64,000 bases of DNA from Roseovarius aestuarii (GTDB taxonomy: Bacteria > Pseudomonadota > Alphaproteobacteria > Rhodobacterales > Rhodobacteraceae). The notes beneath the pieces were generated by a model. The model saw nothing but the letters and a program-made list of their open reading frames with translations, was not told where the DNA came from and did no database searches. The first letter of the stretch is position 1; every line of letters begins with the position of its first letter. Both the position numbers and the translations under genes were made by a program. Below are positions 17,243 through 26,270 of the stretch, one piece after another. The stretch is from contig JAPWHL010000014.1 of NCBI GenBank assembly GCA_027214255.1, positions 62,001 through 126,000 of the forward strand. The letters run 5' to 3'.

Positions 17243-18127
17243 ATGCTGACGACGGATGATATTTTCAATAGATACCAGCAGGTCAAGGGGCGTATGCCGC
17301 AGGCGGAAACGCCGATTGGGATGACGGATATCGCCGCTTTGACGGATATTGCCGATCAGGCCGATGCATTCGTGTTTGATGCGTTTGGCGTTCTGAACGT
17401 TGGCGAAACACTGATTCCAGGTGCGGACATGCGGCTGGATCAATTGCGCCAGATGGGGTGCCACATTCGCATACTGACCAATGCGGCTAGCTATGATCGC
17501 GCTGGTGCAGTGGCCAAGTTTGAGCGCCTGGGTCTTAATGTTATGCCCGATGAGATTGTGACCAGCCGCGATGCGACCTTGGCTGCGCTGACGCCGGGTG
17601 TGTGGGGAGCCATTTCTGCGCCCGGTGATACGCTTGAAGACTTGGGCGTTGAAACCCTTAGACTGGGCGATGCTCAGGGCGATTATGATCGTGCCGACGG
17701 GTTCTTGTTTCTGTCTGCGGCCGACTGGGGGGATGAACGGCAGGCGTTGTTGGCCACCTCATTGGCCAAACGCGATCGACCTGTGCTGATCGCCAACGCC
17801 GATCTCGCGGCCCCACGTGACGATGGGTTTTCACGTGAGCCGGGATATTATGGGCATTTGTTGATCGATGACGGGGCCGGAAGCGTGCGCTTTTTTGGTA
17901 AACCATTCCCCGAGGTCTATGCGTTGACAGAGGCGACATTGCCCGGCGTGGCTCGGGACCGGATCGTCATGTGCGGTGACACGCTGCATACGGATGTCAT
18001 GGGCGCGGCGGCGCAGGGCTGGCGGACTGTATTGGTCACGCAAGACGGGCTGTTTGCCGGGCATGATACGCATTCCTACTGCGCCAAGGCAGAACTGTTC
18101 CCCGACTGGAGATTGGCGCGCATTTAA
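17243..18127 (+). CDS. HAD-superfamily hydrolase, class IIA (NagD-like)
   Basis: This protein of about 294 residues has HAD motifs in order. Motif I is FVFDAFGVLN with nucleophile D46; the usual second acid (general acid/base, position 48) is Phe. Motif II is ILTNAAS, the motif III lysine is in FFGKPFPEVY, and motif IV is MCGDTLHTDVMGA. Class IIA members such as NagD dephosphorylate nucleotides and sugar phosphates. One hypothetical subfamily also has an aromatic residue at this position, so the replacement may be subfamily-typical. ATG 17243 is preferred over TTG 17234. It ends convergently with thiQ, overlapping by four bases. Substrate unknown. Confidence 0.75.
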   Translation: MLTTDDIFNRYQQVKGRMPQAETPIGMTDIAALTDIADQADAFVFDAFGVLNVGETLIPGADMRLDQLRQMGCHIRILTNAASYDRAGAVAKFERLGLNVMPDEIVTSRDATLAALTPGVWGAISAPGDTLEDLGVETLRLGDAQGDYDRADGFLFLSAADWGDERQALLATSLAKRDRPVLIANADLAAPRDDGFSREPGYYGHLLIDDGAGSVRFFGKPFPEVYALTEATLPGVARDRIVMCGDTLHTDVMGAAAQGWRTVLVTQDGLFAGHDTHSYCAKAELFPDWRLARI

Positions 18128-18825
18128 CCTGCGGTGCCCAGATAATCGCGCAGGGCATCGGGAGGATTATCCAAAACTTCTGTGGTGCTCTGCGGGGGCA
18201 GGGCATGCCCGTCCAGCACCAAGACCGTTTGATCCGCGATGCGGCGCGCGTCGGCCGGATCGTGGCTGACCATTAAAAGAGTCGTGCCGGTTTCGGCCAC
18301 TAGGGCCGCGACCAAATCCAGCATTTCGGCCTTTAACGCGGGGCCAAGTGCGGCAAAGGGTTCATCCAGCAACAAGATATCGCGGCGTTGTACCAAAACA
18401 CGGGCAAGTGCGACACGGCTTTGTTGTCCGCCCGACAACGCGGCAGGTTTGCGCCCCCCCATGCCAGACAGCCCCACGCGGGTCAGGGCGTCTTCGACCT
18501 GCGCGCGTTCTTCCTTGCTAAGGCGGCGACGGGGATGCAGCCCAAGCGCGACATTTTGGGCCGCCGTCAGGTGGGCAAACAGATTGCCATCTTGAAACAG
18601 CATCGCGATGGGGCGCTGACCGGGGGGCAGATCGCCCAAGTCTTGGCCCTGCCAGCGGATGCGCCCGCTGGTCAGGTCGCGAAAGCCTGCGATCGCCTCG
18701 ATCAACGTGGTCTTGCCCGCCCCGGATGGGCCGATCACGGCCACGCGCGTGCCTTGCGAAATGCTCAGGTCTGCATGCAGGGCAAACTCATCGGTCCTCA
18801 TGGTGCAATTTTCAAGCTTCAGCAT
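18124..18825 (-). CDS. thiQ: Thiamine ABC transporter ATP-binding protein
   Basis: This 233-residue ATPase drives import of thiamine and its phosphates through ThiP. Walker A is GPSGAGKTTLIEAIAG (about 32-47), the signature is LSGGQQSRVALARVL and Walker B is ILLLDEPFAALG. The short length without a C-terminal regulatory domain matches ThiQ. The start overlaps the thiP coding end by 14 bases, and the operon is preceded by a TPP riboswitch, which supports the thiamine assignment. Confidence 0.92.
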   Translation of the reverse strand: MLKLENCTMRTDEFALHADLSISQGTRVAVIGPSGAGKTTLIEAIAGFRDLTSGRIRWQGQDLGDLPPGQRPIAMLFQDGNLFAHLTAAQNVALGLHPRRRLSKEERAQVEDALTRVGLSGMGGRKPAALSGGQQSRVALARVLVQRRDILLLDEPFAALGPALKAEMLDLVAALVAETGTTLLMVSHDPADARRIADQTVLVLDGHALPPQSTTEVLDNPPDALRDYLGTAG

Positions 18826-20368
18826 GCCAGCGGCCTCCCCGGTCCAGTATCCAGAATGCGCCCATGGAAAGGCTGAGCAACAACAGGGCCGCTCCTGCGG
18901 CCGCCTCCATCTGATAGGCCCCCATCAGGCGGTACATTTGCAATGGTAACGTGGCCTGATCTGACGTTGCAAACAGCGTGATTACGCCCAAATCACCAAT
19001 CGACAGGGCGGCACCCAGCCCGGCAGAAAAGGCAATCTGCGGGCGCAGCCTTGGCACAAACACCCGCCAGAAGAAAGGCGCCCCCCCCATATTCAACGCG
19101 CAGCCCAAGCGCCCGTATCGCAGGGCGGTGTCGCGCGCGGCCGGGGATAGAATACGCAGTGCGAATGGCAGGGCCATGACTGCATTCACCAGAGCGGTGA
19201 CGGGCAGCGCCCAATTGCTTGGGTCGCTCACGGGGCGCAGGACCAAGAACAAACCTGTTCCGATAACCAATGGCGACGCGGCAAGGCCCAAAATGCCCGC
19301 TACCTCGATCCAACGCCCATGGCGCGTGGCCAGTGCCGCCGCCATCGGGACAGCCATGCACAACAATACCGTCGTGCTGGCCACCGCCACCAGAACAGAG
19401 GTCAGCGCGGCGGACCAGACCGCCATTGGCAAGGATACAATCGACGTGACCCCCTTAAAGATCAACGCTGTCAGTGGCAGCATTAGAAAGGCACCCGCCA
19501 GCGCGATCCATATCGTATCACATACCCGCGCCATCGGCCCGCGTGCATCCCATCGGCGCAAGCTCCGGTCCAGCCCGTCTCCCATGCCGTCAGCGCGTGA
19601 CAGGCGCAGGGCGATCAAGGCGGCGATACTGGTCAGGATCAGTTGCAGGCCCGATAGCATAGCGGCGCGTGTCAGATCAAAATCATACCGAAAAGCCTGA
19701 AAGATCGCTAATTCTACCGTGGTCGCGCGGGGGCCACCGCCCAAGGTGAGCGCGACGGCGAAACTGCTGAGGCAGATGGCAAACACCACGGCCAATGCGC
19801 CGGGTACGACACGGGCCAGCATGGGCAGTTCGATCAAGCGAAACATCGCCCAACCGTTCACGCCCAACTGTGCGGCCAGACGAAACCGCTCGGCTGGGAC
19901 CTCTTGCCAGGCTTGCAGGATAAGACGTGTCGCCAACGGAAGGTTGAAAAACACATGCGCCAGAACAACGCCGTGTAGACCATAGATTTGCACGCCGGGT
20001 AGGCCGACCCAAAACAACACATCATTCAACCAACCTGCGCGGCCAAAGACCTGCAACAACGCCATGATGGCCACAATCACCGGTAGGATAAAGGGCGCGC
20101 CCAACAACGCGATCAGTGCGGCACGCCCTGCAAATCGGCGCCGCGCCAGCGCGCGCGCCACGGGAATTGCAATCGCCACGCTGAGTCCGGCCGACAGCAT
20201 TGCCTGGATCAACGTGAATCGTAATGCTGCCAGATCACCGACCCCCAGACCGCGCCCAGGTTCGGCCCGTACCAAGACGGCCACCAGCGTGCCGACAATC
20301 AGCGCAGCCACCAAAAGGGCTGCGCTGATGCCGGGCAGGGGGCTTAGCGGCTGAGCGCGCTCAGCCAT
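18812..20368 (-). CDS. thiP: Thiamine ABC transporter permease
   Basis: This 518-residue double-length permease has two homologous halves, as in ThiP, with about twelve membrane segments; the first is ISAALLVAALIVGTLVAVLV. Each half has an EAA-type loop (VPAERFRLAAQLGVNGWAMF in the first, ALRYGRLGCALNMGGAPFFW in the second). It overlaps thiB by 25 bases and thiQ by 14, so translation of all three is coupled. Regulation is expected through the TPP riboswitch upstream of thiB. Confidence 0.92.
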   Translation of the reverse strand: MAERAQPLSPLPGISAALLVAALIVGTLVAVLVRAEPGRGLGVGDLAALRFTLIQAMLSAGLSVAIAIPVARALARRRFAGRAALIALLGAPFILPVIVAIMALLQVFGRAGWLNDVLFWVGLPGVQIYGLHGVVLAHVFFNLPLATRLILQAWQEVPAERFRLAAQLGVNGWAMFRLIELPMLARVVPGALAVVFAICLSSFAVALTLGGGPRATTVELAIFQAFRYDFDLTRAAMLSGLQLILTSIAALIALRLSRADGMGDGLDRSLRRWDARGPMARVCDTIWIALAGAFLMLPLTALIFKGVTSIVSLPMAVWSAALTSVLVAVASTTVLLCMAVPMAAALATRHGRWIEVAGILGLAASPLVIGTGLFLVLRPVSDPSNWALPVTALVNAVMALPFALRILSPAARDTALRYGRLGCALNMGGAPFFWRVFVPRLRPQIAFSAGLGAALSIGDLGVITLFATSDQATLPLQMYRLMGAYQMEAAAGAALLLLSLSMGAFWILDRGGRWHAEA

Positions 20369-21321
20369 TCGTCCAGCGCTGCACCACGAAGGGCTGCAGC
20401 CTCATCCGCGCTGTAGAGCAGCGCCTTTTGCGGTGTCGTCAATGTCTCAAACCCATCGGGTAGACCTGCGGCCGGCGTTACGGCCGGGTACATCCAATTC
20501 GTGGTTGGCAGGATCGACTGCGCGGCGTCCGACACCATGAAGGACAGGAACTGATCCGCAAGGTCAGGTTGATCGCTGGCAACCAGCTTTGCGGCTACTT
20601 CGACCTGCATGTAGTGCCCTTCGCTGAACAGTGCGGTTGTTTTGCTGTCGTCGCCTTCGGCAATCAGGTGATAGGCGGGCGAGGTTGTATAGCTGAGAAC
20701 CATGTCGGCCTCACCTTCCAAAAACAGCCCATAGGCTTCGGACCAGCCTTTGGTGACTGTGACGATATTGTCCGACAGCCCCTCCCAAATCTGGCTGGCC
20801 TCGTCACCGTAAGCCGCCTTGATCCAGTACAGCAGGCCCAGACCGGGTGTGGACGAGCGCGGATCCTGAATCAGGATTTTCACGTCACTTTCTGCCAGAT
20901 CGCGGAAGTTTCCGGGCATTTCAACATCTGCACTGTGCACAAAGGCGAAGTACCCCCAATCATATGGGACAAACACGGGATCGGTCCATGTGATCGGCAG
21001 CGCATAGTCCGCAGTTACGGAATTCGGGGCAAACAATCCGGTGTCCATGGCTGCCGACATCAGATTCGTGTCCAGCCCCAGAACGACGTCAGCGTCGCTG
21101 CGCGCCCCTTCAAGGCGGATGCGTGACAGCAAGGCCGCCCCATCCTCGATTCCGACCAGCTTTAGGTCACAGGCGCAAGTGGCCTCAAAAGCGGCCTCCA
21201 CCTGCGGGCCGGGGCCCCAGTCGGTGACGAAACTGTCATAGGTGTAGACCGTCAATATGGGAGTCTCAGCGACAGCCGTGGTCGCAGTCAGAATTCCCGC
21301 AGCAAATAGTAGATGTTTCAT
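20344..21321 (-). CDS. thiB: Thiamine-binding periplasmic protein
   Basis: This 325-residue binding protein has a Sec signal peptide (KHLLFAAGILTATTAVAE, about 1-19). The mature region begins with LTVYTYDSFVTDWGPGPQV, and ILIQDPRSSTPGLGLLYWI is a ThiB hallmark. It binds thiamine, TMP and TPP in the periplasm and hands them to ThiPQ. It is the first gene of the operon. The ribosome binding site GGAGG lies just upstream, and a TPP riboswitch ends about 54 bases before the start. Confidence 0.93.
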   Translation of the reverse strand: MKHLLFAAGILTATTAVAETPILTVYTYDSFVTDWGPGPQVEAAFEATCACDLKLVGIEDGAALLSRIRLEGARSDADVVLGLDTNLMSAAMDTGLFAPNSVTADYALPITWTDPVFVPYDWGYFAFVHSADVEMPGNFRDLAESDVKILIQDPRSSTPGLGLLYWIKAAYGDEASQIWEGLSDNIVTVTKGWSEAYGLFLEGEADMVLSYTTSPAYHLIAEGDDSKTTALFSEGHYMQVEVAAKLVASDQPDLADQFLSFMVSDAAQSILPTTNWMYPAVTPAAGLPDGFETLTTPQKALLYSADEAAALRGAALDEWLSALSR

Positions 21322-21374
21322 GGCATCCTCCTTTGCGGCGAGAGGGCAAGGTAGGATGCATGTATCCCGTTACC

Positions 21375-21458
21375 TTCCCTCCGCCGGTTCTAGCCGGTTC
21401 AGGTTCAACGGGTTCACACAAGTGCATCTCAGCGTGGATTCCACGCACCCCGAGGTGA
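21375..21458 (-). ncRNA. TPP riboswitch (THI element) controlling thiBPQ
   Basis: Read on the minus strand, the leader contains the conserved blocks in order: CTCGGGGTGC, GCTGAGAT, ACCCGTTGAACCTGA and ACCGGCGGAGGGA. These are the pyrimidine- and pyrophosphate-binding cores of the TPP aptamer. It lies about 54 bases upstream of thiB. In proteobacteria such elements usually repress by hiding the ribosome binding site or terminating transcription when TPP is abundant. I see no strong U-tract terminator here, so translational control is more likely. Confidence 0.95.
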
Positions 21459-21555
21459 CGCGGACCCTAGGGCCGGGCAGGGCGGGGCGCAAGCGGATTG
21501 CGTTCTGCGCAGGATTATGGCCGGGCTGCGTCATGTCAGGGGCTGAAACGACGAA

Positions 21556-21575
21556 GGGCCACCCGAAGGTGGCCC
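21556..21575 (-). terminator. Terminator of tRNA-Gly
   Basis: On the minus strand GGGCCACC-TTCG-GGTGGCCC forms a perfect 8-bp stem with a UUCG tetraloop. It is followed by TTCGTCGTTTC, about 31 bases past the tRNA 3' end. Confidence 0.75.
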
Positions 21576-21606
21576 GTCATATCCCAACTGGGTTCGTTGG
21601 CCGACT

Positions 21607-21681
21607 TGGAGCGGGCGAAGAGATTCGAACTCTCGACCCTAACCTTGGCAAGGTTATGCTCTACCCCTGAGCTACGCCCGC
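21607..21681 (-). tRNA. tRNA-Gly (GCC anticodon)
   Basis: This 75-base tRNA on the minus strand has acceptor arms GCGGGCG / CGCCCGC, discriminator T (normal for Gly) and an encoded CCA. The D-arm is AGCTCAGGGGTAGAGC, the anticodon stem-loop is AACCTTGCCAAGGTT (anticodon GCC) and the T-arm is GAGAGTTCGAATCTCTT. Confidence 0.96.
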
Positions 21682-22070
21682 ATCCTGTCGTGTGGGTCAG
21701 ATATAAATTCTGGCGGTGGGCTGCAAGCCCAAATTGTACCTTTCGCCAAATATTTTCCGCGAGCCTGCTGCGCGCCTTCCGAGCCAACATGAAACCAAGG
21801 CATTTTTGCTTGAACCTGCGGCATGGGGCACAGTGATCAGGTTGCAGTATTGCCGGGCGGATACCACGAGTGTTTGATCTGCACTCGCAGAATCACGCCA
21901 TCAAATACGTTCACATCTCTCGCGGCGTTGGAGTGGGGGCAAGCACCTCTTCAATCCGGCCAAACGTTGCATGGCCGGGTGGTTTTGATCGGGTGGGGAT
22001 GTTGTGATTGCGATATCGCTCAGCCACTCAGCGAATGGCGTGCCGCTTGGCGCGGGGGAGAGTGTGCGCG
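21682..22070. other. Intergenic region without a supported gene
   Basis: About 390 bases between the tRNA and the end of the leftward histidine-kinase gene. One 83-codon rightward open frame (21823-22074) has no ribosome binding site and no recognisable sequence. The tRNA promoter should lie at its left edge. Nothing else is evident. Confidence 0.5.
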
Positions 22071-23897
22071 TTAAGCGGACACTTTCGAAATCGGAACAGT
22101 AAACCAGAAGGTGGTTTTGCCGTTCTCTTCGCTGTCGAAGTCAATCGCACCGCCGGTTTGTTCAATAATCTTCTTGGTGATGCTAAGGCCCAGCCCAGTT
22201 CCCCCGCGCTCTTGGTTGTTGGTGGGCAGGTCTTGGGAAAACGGTTTGAAAATCTGCTTGCGGAATTCTTTGGAAATGCCGCTGCCATAGTTGGTTACTG
22301 ACACTTTGATGTCGTCGTCTGCTTTCTCAAGTGTGACATCAATTACGCTGCCATCATTGGCGAATTTCGCCGCATTGGACAGCAAGTTAGACATGACTTG
22401 TTGGAACCGTTTAGGGTCAACCAGCCCTTTCAACTCTTTGTCTACAATCCGTGTTTCGAACTGGACGCCGAATTTCTGAGCGTAGGGGCGATTGAGCGAA
22501 ATAGCGTCTTCGATCAAATTGGAAATCGGGTGGTCCGAGAGAGAGTACCGCATTTGACGGGCCGAGAATTTTTCAAAATCCAGAATGTCATTCACTAGGG
22601 ATTCAAGCCGGCTTCCGTTCTTTTGCGCAATGCCAATCAGTTTGCGCGCACTATCAGGCAGAGAAAATGCATCCGTTGAAGACAAAAGCGACAACGATCC
22701 CAGCAGGGATGTCAAAGGGGTGCGCAGTTCGTGGCTGACCGTGGCCACAAACTGATCCTTCAATTCATCAAGACGTCGTTGTTCAGTGACATCAACAATC
22801 TGCGAGATGAAGTGATCCGGTTTGCCGTTACTATCGACCACCATCCCAACACTCACTAACCCCCACATGACGGCACCGTTGGAGCGCAGATAGCGTTTCT
22901 CGGTTTGGTAGGATGAAGTTTCACCTGCTTTCAGTCGTTTGAACTGTTCTAGATCTTTTACCAGGTCATCTGGATGCGTGAGTGTTTGGAAATTTGTCTT
23001 GAATAGTTCCTCTTCGGTGTAGCCAAGTATTTCGCAAAGCGCGGTGTTTACTTGCAGAAATTCGCCCTCCAGTCCCACGACGGCCTTGCCGATGGTGGCG
23101 TTCTCGAAGGAGGACCGGAATTGTTTGGCTATTCGGTGATATGCGAGTTCGATCTTTTTGCGTTCGGTGATATCGCTCATCGCGCCAGTGGCTTGAACGA
23201 CTTTCCCTTCTGCGTCCCGCTTGGATACCGCCATGTCGGCGCTGACCCAGCGCCATTTTTTCCCGTCTTTCGAGCGCGTGCGATACTCGCAACTGACACG
23301 CTCGGATTCGCCGTTGAGACAGTCTTGCAAAAGATTCGTCACGGTCTCGGCATCATGTGGATGCACGCGGGATCGCCATTCCTCCATCAACGGCTGGGTT
23401 TCACTGCCATCCAGCTCCATCAGTTCACGCCACATATCCGAAACGCTTAACTTGCCGGTTTCACAGTCGTATTCAAAAACCCCGATACGTGCACCGTTTA
23501 TGGCGTTGTGGGCGCGTTTCAACTCTTCGCGCGACAAACGGGCCGCTTTGACGTCCTCTGCGATGTCTCGCATCGCCAACGCATGTTGTCGATCACCGTT
23601 GGTGTCAGTCCAAGCCGTCAACTGGATGAGGAGCGGGATGGGGGTGCCACTTTGGTTTATACCGGGCAAATCTGTGATAACGGCTGAATATGCAGGTGGT
23701 TCAATATACGCGCTGAGCTCGGACATCGTCTTGACTGACAAAACATCGAACACTGACAGGTAATTCAATGTGTTGTCTTCGTACCCGAACAACCGACTAG
23801 AGGCTTGATTGCAGTGGTGGATAACGCCGTCAGGCCCGACGATCATGAGGGGGACCTGCATATGCATAAACGCATCTATGATTAAAGATTCGCCCAT
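22071..23897 (-). CDS. Soluble PAS-PAS-PAS sensor histidine kinase
   Basis: This protein of about 608 residues has no membrane helix. Three PAS domains lie in tandem at roughly 10-110, 135-250 and 255-375. The second and third end with the PAC-like MSDITERKK and QIVDVTEQRRLDE. HisKA follows with phospho-acceptor His in FVATVSHELRTPL. The HATPase domain shows N box NLLSNAAKFAN, G1 YGSGISKEF and G2 GGTGLGLSITKK. There is no receiver domain. It is the last gene of a leftward signalling run (receiver, Hpt and receiver-dGGDEF genes upstream). ATG 23897 is used; GTG 23918 would add seven residues. The cytosolic PAS domains suggest a redox or small-ligand cue. Confidence 0.88.
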   Translation of the reverse strand: MGESLIIDAFMHMQVPLMIVGPDGVIHHCNQASSRLFGYEDNTLNYLSVFDVLSVKTMSELSAYIEPPAYSAVITDLPGINQSGTPIPLLIQLTAWTDTNGDRQHALAMRDIAEDVKAARLSREELKRAHNAINGARIGVFEYDCETGKLSVSDMWRELMELDGSETQPLMEEWRSRVHPHDAETVTNLLQDCLNGESERVSCEYRTRSKDGKKWRWVSADMAVSKRDAEGKVVQATGAMSDITERKKIELAYHRIAKQFRSSFENATIGKAVVGLEGEFLQVNTALCEILGYTEEELFKTNFQTLTHPDDLVKDLEQFKRLKAGETSSYQTEKRYLRSNGAVMWGLVSVGMVVDSNGKPDHFISQIVDVTEQRRLDELKDQFVATVSHELRTPLTSLLGSLSLLSSTDAFSLPDSARKLIGIAQKNGSRLESLVNDILDFEKFSARQMRYSLSDHPISNLIEDAISLNRPYAQKFGVQFETRIVDKELKGLVDPKRFQQVMSNLLSNAAKFANDGSVIDVTLEKADDDIKVSVTNYGSGISKEFRKQIFKPFSQDLPTNNQERGGTGLGLSITKKIIEQTGGAIDFDSEENGKTTFWFTVPISKVSA

Positions 23898-24168
23898 CTG
23901 CCTCACATTTCCCGTCACTGACTGGCCCGGTTAGGGAGAATCCCTGCAGACATCACCGCGCCGTCATACCTTCAAAACTGAACCACAGACAAATTTAGCT
24001 CTATCGTGGAATCCGGCCAGATAAAACCGAACAGCAGACGAACATGCCTACTTCACAGTTCGATATCCGGACCAGCATGACCCTAGAGGAAATCCCTCTT
24101 AAAGCAACCGCTTCGCCAGAGTCATTTCCCCATAGACATGTCTACAGACGAGAAATCAAGTTTTAGAT

Positions 24169-24558
24169 TCAGACAGCAATCCGTGGATGGCACATTTGCA
24201 TCGTTGTCATAATCTGGGTGCTCAAGGTCAGAGGATCGAACGGCTTGCTGATGACCTGTGCCGCGCCCAATTGATACAGCCATTCTACATCGTTGCTTTG
24301 GGCACGTGCGGTCATGAAAATGACAGGGACTTCGCTCAGGGATGGGTCCTTGCGAAAGTGTTCAAGTGTTTCGGGGCCTGTCAAACCCGGCATCATCACA
24401 TCCAGCAGGAACAAATCGGGTTGAAGGTGCGCGACGGCTTTTATGGCGTCCTCTCCTGACTCGCATTGAGTGACGTCAAAGTCGCCTGACAGAGATAACG
24501 CCATCAGCGCGATCTCACGAATGTCGGCATCATCTTCGACGTGAAGGATTTTTATCAT
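24169..24558 (-). CDS. Single-domain response regulator (CheY-like receiver)
   Basis: This receiver of about 129 residues has no output domain. The acidic pocket is in HVEDDADIRE, the phospho-acceptor Asp in LFLLDVMMPGLTG, the switch Thr in VIFMTARA and the conserved Lys in VISKPFDPLT. ATG 24558 has GGAG six bases upstream; ATG 24576 would add six residues. It lies 270 bases upstream of the PAS kinase and about 100 bases downstream of the Hpt gene on the same strand. It is therefore well placed as a phosphorelay intermediate between kinase and Hpt. Confidence 0.88.
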   Translation of the reverse strand: MIKILHVEDDADIREIALMALSLSGDFDVTQCESGEDAIKAVAHLQPDLFLLDVMMPGLTGPETLEHFRKDPSLSEVPVIFMTARAQSNDVEWLYQLGAAQVISKPFDPLTLSTQIMTTMQMCHPRIAV

Positions 24559-24656
24559 ACCTTGCTCCGGTGACATTTTTACGGTGATCTTGTGTCTGAG
24601 GCTGATGTGGCAACACCATCGTTACGTTGGAATTGCCCATGTTCGCCCATGCAGAT

Positions 24657-24989
24657 TCATTTAGATGTTTGAACGTCCTCCAGCTTTGAAATGACGTTGT
24701 CTATTTTGATCAATAGCTCGGGATTGACCAAAGTGCTTTGGTGGATCATTTCGTCTACTTCAGCGGCCCCTGCGCCGAGATCAGGATAGCCCAAAGTGGC
24801 TGCAGTTCCTGCAATTTTGTGATTGATTTCACCAATTTCGACCAAGGCTGCAGGTGCTGCCGAGGCGTCTTGCAATTGTGACACCAGAATTAACAACCGG
24901 TCTTGCCTGATTTGAGATTCTTCAGCGAAACGCGCGCGCACGCGCGTTAGGCCGTCAGAAATGTCGCTGTAGTTTGTGGAATATGACAT
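24657..24989 (-). CDS. Hpt (histidine phosphotransfer) domain protein
   Basis: This 110-residue stand-alone Hpt protein carries the motif HKIAGTAATLGYPDLG with phospho-acceptor H57, followed by a helix ending in DEMIHQSTLV. Hpt proteins shuttle phosphate between receiver domains. It starts 16 bases after the stop of the upstream receiver-dGGDEF gene and is evidently co-transcribed with it. With two kinases lacking receivers, one single receiver and three receiver-output proteins nearby, it could distribute phosphate among them. Confidence 0.88.
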   Translation of the reverse strand: MSYSTNYSDISDGLTRVRARFAEESQIRQDRLLILVSQLQDASAAPAALVEIGEINHKIAGTAATLGYPDLGAGAAEVDEMIHQSTLVNPELLIKIDNVISKLEDVQTSK

Positions 24990-25005
24990 TACTGCCCCTT
25001 TTTGA

Positions 25006-25992
25006 TCAATGTCCGAAGAGCATTCTCAGTGGTCCTGCACTGGAGATGACTTTTCGGGCACGGGGCATGCTAGCAACTTCCTCGGCGGCGGCCAATGCCT
25101 GGGTCAAAACGTTTGCCGTTCCACGTGCAGATTTGAGGTGCATCGAGATCGGGCGGCCTACGACCGGCATCAATGTCATTGGGCGACCATCGCAGAAATG
25201 CAGATCCATTTCACGAACTGTATCACAAAGCTGACTTTCAAAATCGGCCTCGTCGAATGCTTCTCCGTCGGTCAAGACACACACGAATTCGCCATTGCCA
25301 GCATGGGCCGCAAAATAGCTTCTTGATTTGAGGCTATCCGAAATTGCCTCGGCAAAGTCGCTGACGGCGGCCTGATACTCATAGAGGCTGCTGGTCTGGA
25401 AGGTCCGTTCCATGTCAGGGACGACGACCCCGAAGGCACGCATGCCAAACAAGGACATGCGCGAGACCTGCAATAGATAGTTTTCCAGCGCCAGGTATTC
25501 GATGAAACCATCGATTCCCGACAGCGCGATACGTGTGTCGAAATCTGCCTGAGTGACCGTCGCGGTTGCATGACGCGTAACCGGGATCGGGTTGCGGTCT
25601 GTGTTTTGTTTGCGCTCTTCGACGCGGTCCTGAATTTGGCGAAGGCGGGCATGGACCTCGCCAATTTCGAAAGGCTTCGTGATATAGTCGCTTGCGCCTG
25701 CAATGAATGCCTTGTCGATATAGGAACGGTCTGACATGGCCGTGATCATCACGATTGGAGTCGCGGCGTACTGTGGGAATTTCCGAATGGCCGAGGCCAA
25801 CTGGATCCCGTCCATTTCGGGCATCTGAATATCGAAAAGGCAGCAGTCAAATGGAACGCTGTTTTGCTCCACTGCTTCAAGCGCCTGATGCGCGGATTCG
25901 CACATGGTCAGATTTGTAAACCCTACCACCCGTAGAACATTTTCCAACAGCTCAAGAATGATTGGATCATCGTCAACAGCTAGGATTTTCAT
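25006..25992 (-). CDS. Response regulator with degenerate GGDEF output domain (paralogue A)
   Basis: This 328-residue protein begins with a receiver domain (MKILAVDDDP; phospho-Asp in CLFDIQMPEMDG; Lys in DYITKPFEIGE). A linker to about residue 150 and a C-terminal domain follow. That domain aligns by eye to GGDEF proteins, with HAGNGEFVCVL where active diguanylate cyclases have GGDEF. The second Gly and the Asp are lost, so cyclase activity is unlikely. It could bind nucleotide or act as a protein-interaction output. Two paralogues lie at 28666 and 30092. It is co-transcribed with the Hpt gene. Confidence 0.8.
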   Translation of the reverse strand: MKILAVDDDPIILELLENVLRVVGFTNLTMCESAHQALEAVEQNSVPFDCCLFDIQMPEMDGIQLASAIRKFPQYAATPIVMITAMSDRSYIDKAFIAGASDYITKPFEIGEVHARLRQIQDRVEERKQNTDRNPIPVTRHATATVTQADFDTRIALSGIDGFIEYLALENYLLQVSRMSLFGMRAFGVVVPDMERTFQTSSLYEYQAAVSDFAEAISDSLKSRSYFAAHAGNGEFVCVLTDGEAFDEADFESQLCDTVREMDLHFCDGRPMTLMPVVGRPISMHLKSARGTANVLTQALAAAEEVASMPRARKVISSAGPLRMLFGH

Positions 25993-26270
25993 TGTAGTTT
26001 GTCCCTATTCCAGCTTGTGAGCCTCGGTCGAGTATTGCTCGTTAAAAGTGTATTCATGATCCAATACAACCTTGGCGTAAGTACGGCGAAGGTCAAAGAT
26101 GAATACACTTTTGGGATTTTTTTGAAATTGGCTAACATACTGTGTACATTACCTTTTGGTTATACGCAGTGAAAAACTCTACCACTGATTGTGATACTTG
26201 CCACATTGTTGCCAATCTTTGCTTTTTTGCGTCAAGTCCGTACATTGCAAAGCAGGCAAGATGCGCGACG

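Noticed and set aside
21823-22074. An 83-codon rightward open frame after tRNA-Gly
   Set aside because: It has no ribosome binding site and no familiar motif, and it ends inside the histidine-kinase gene. There is not enough support to call a gene.
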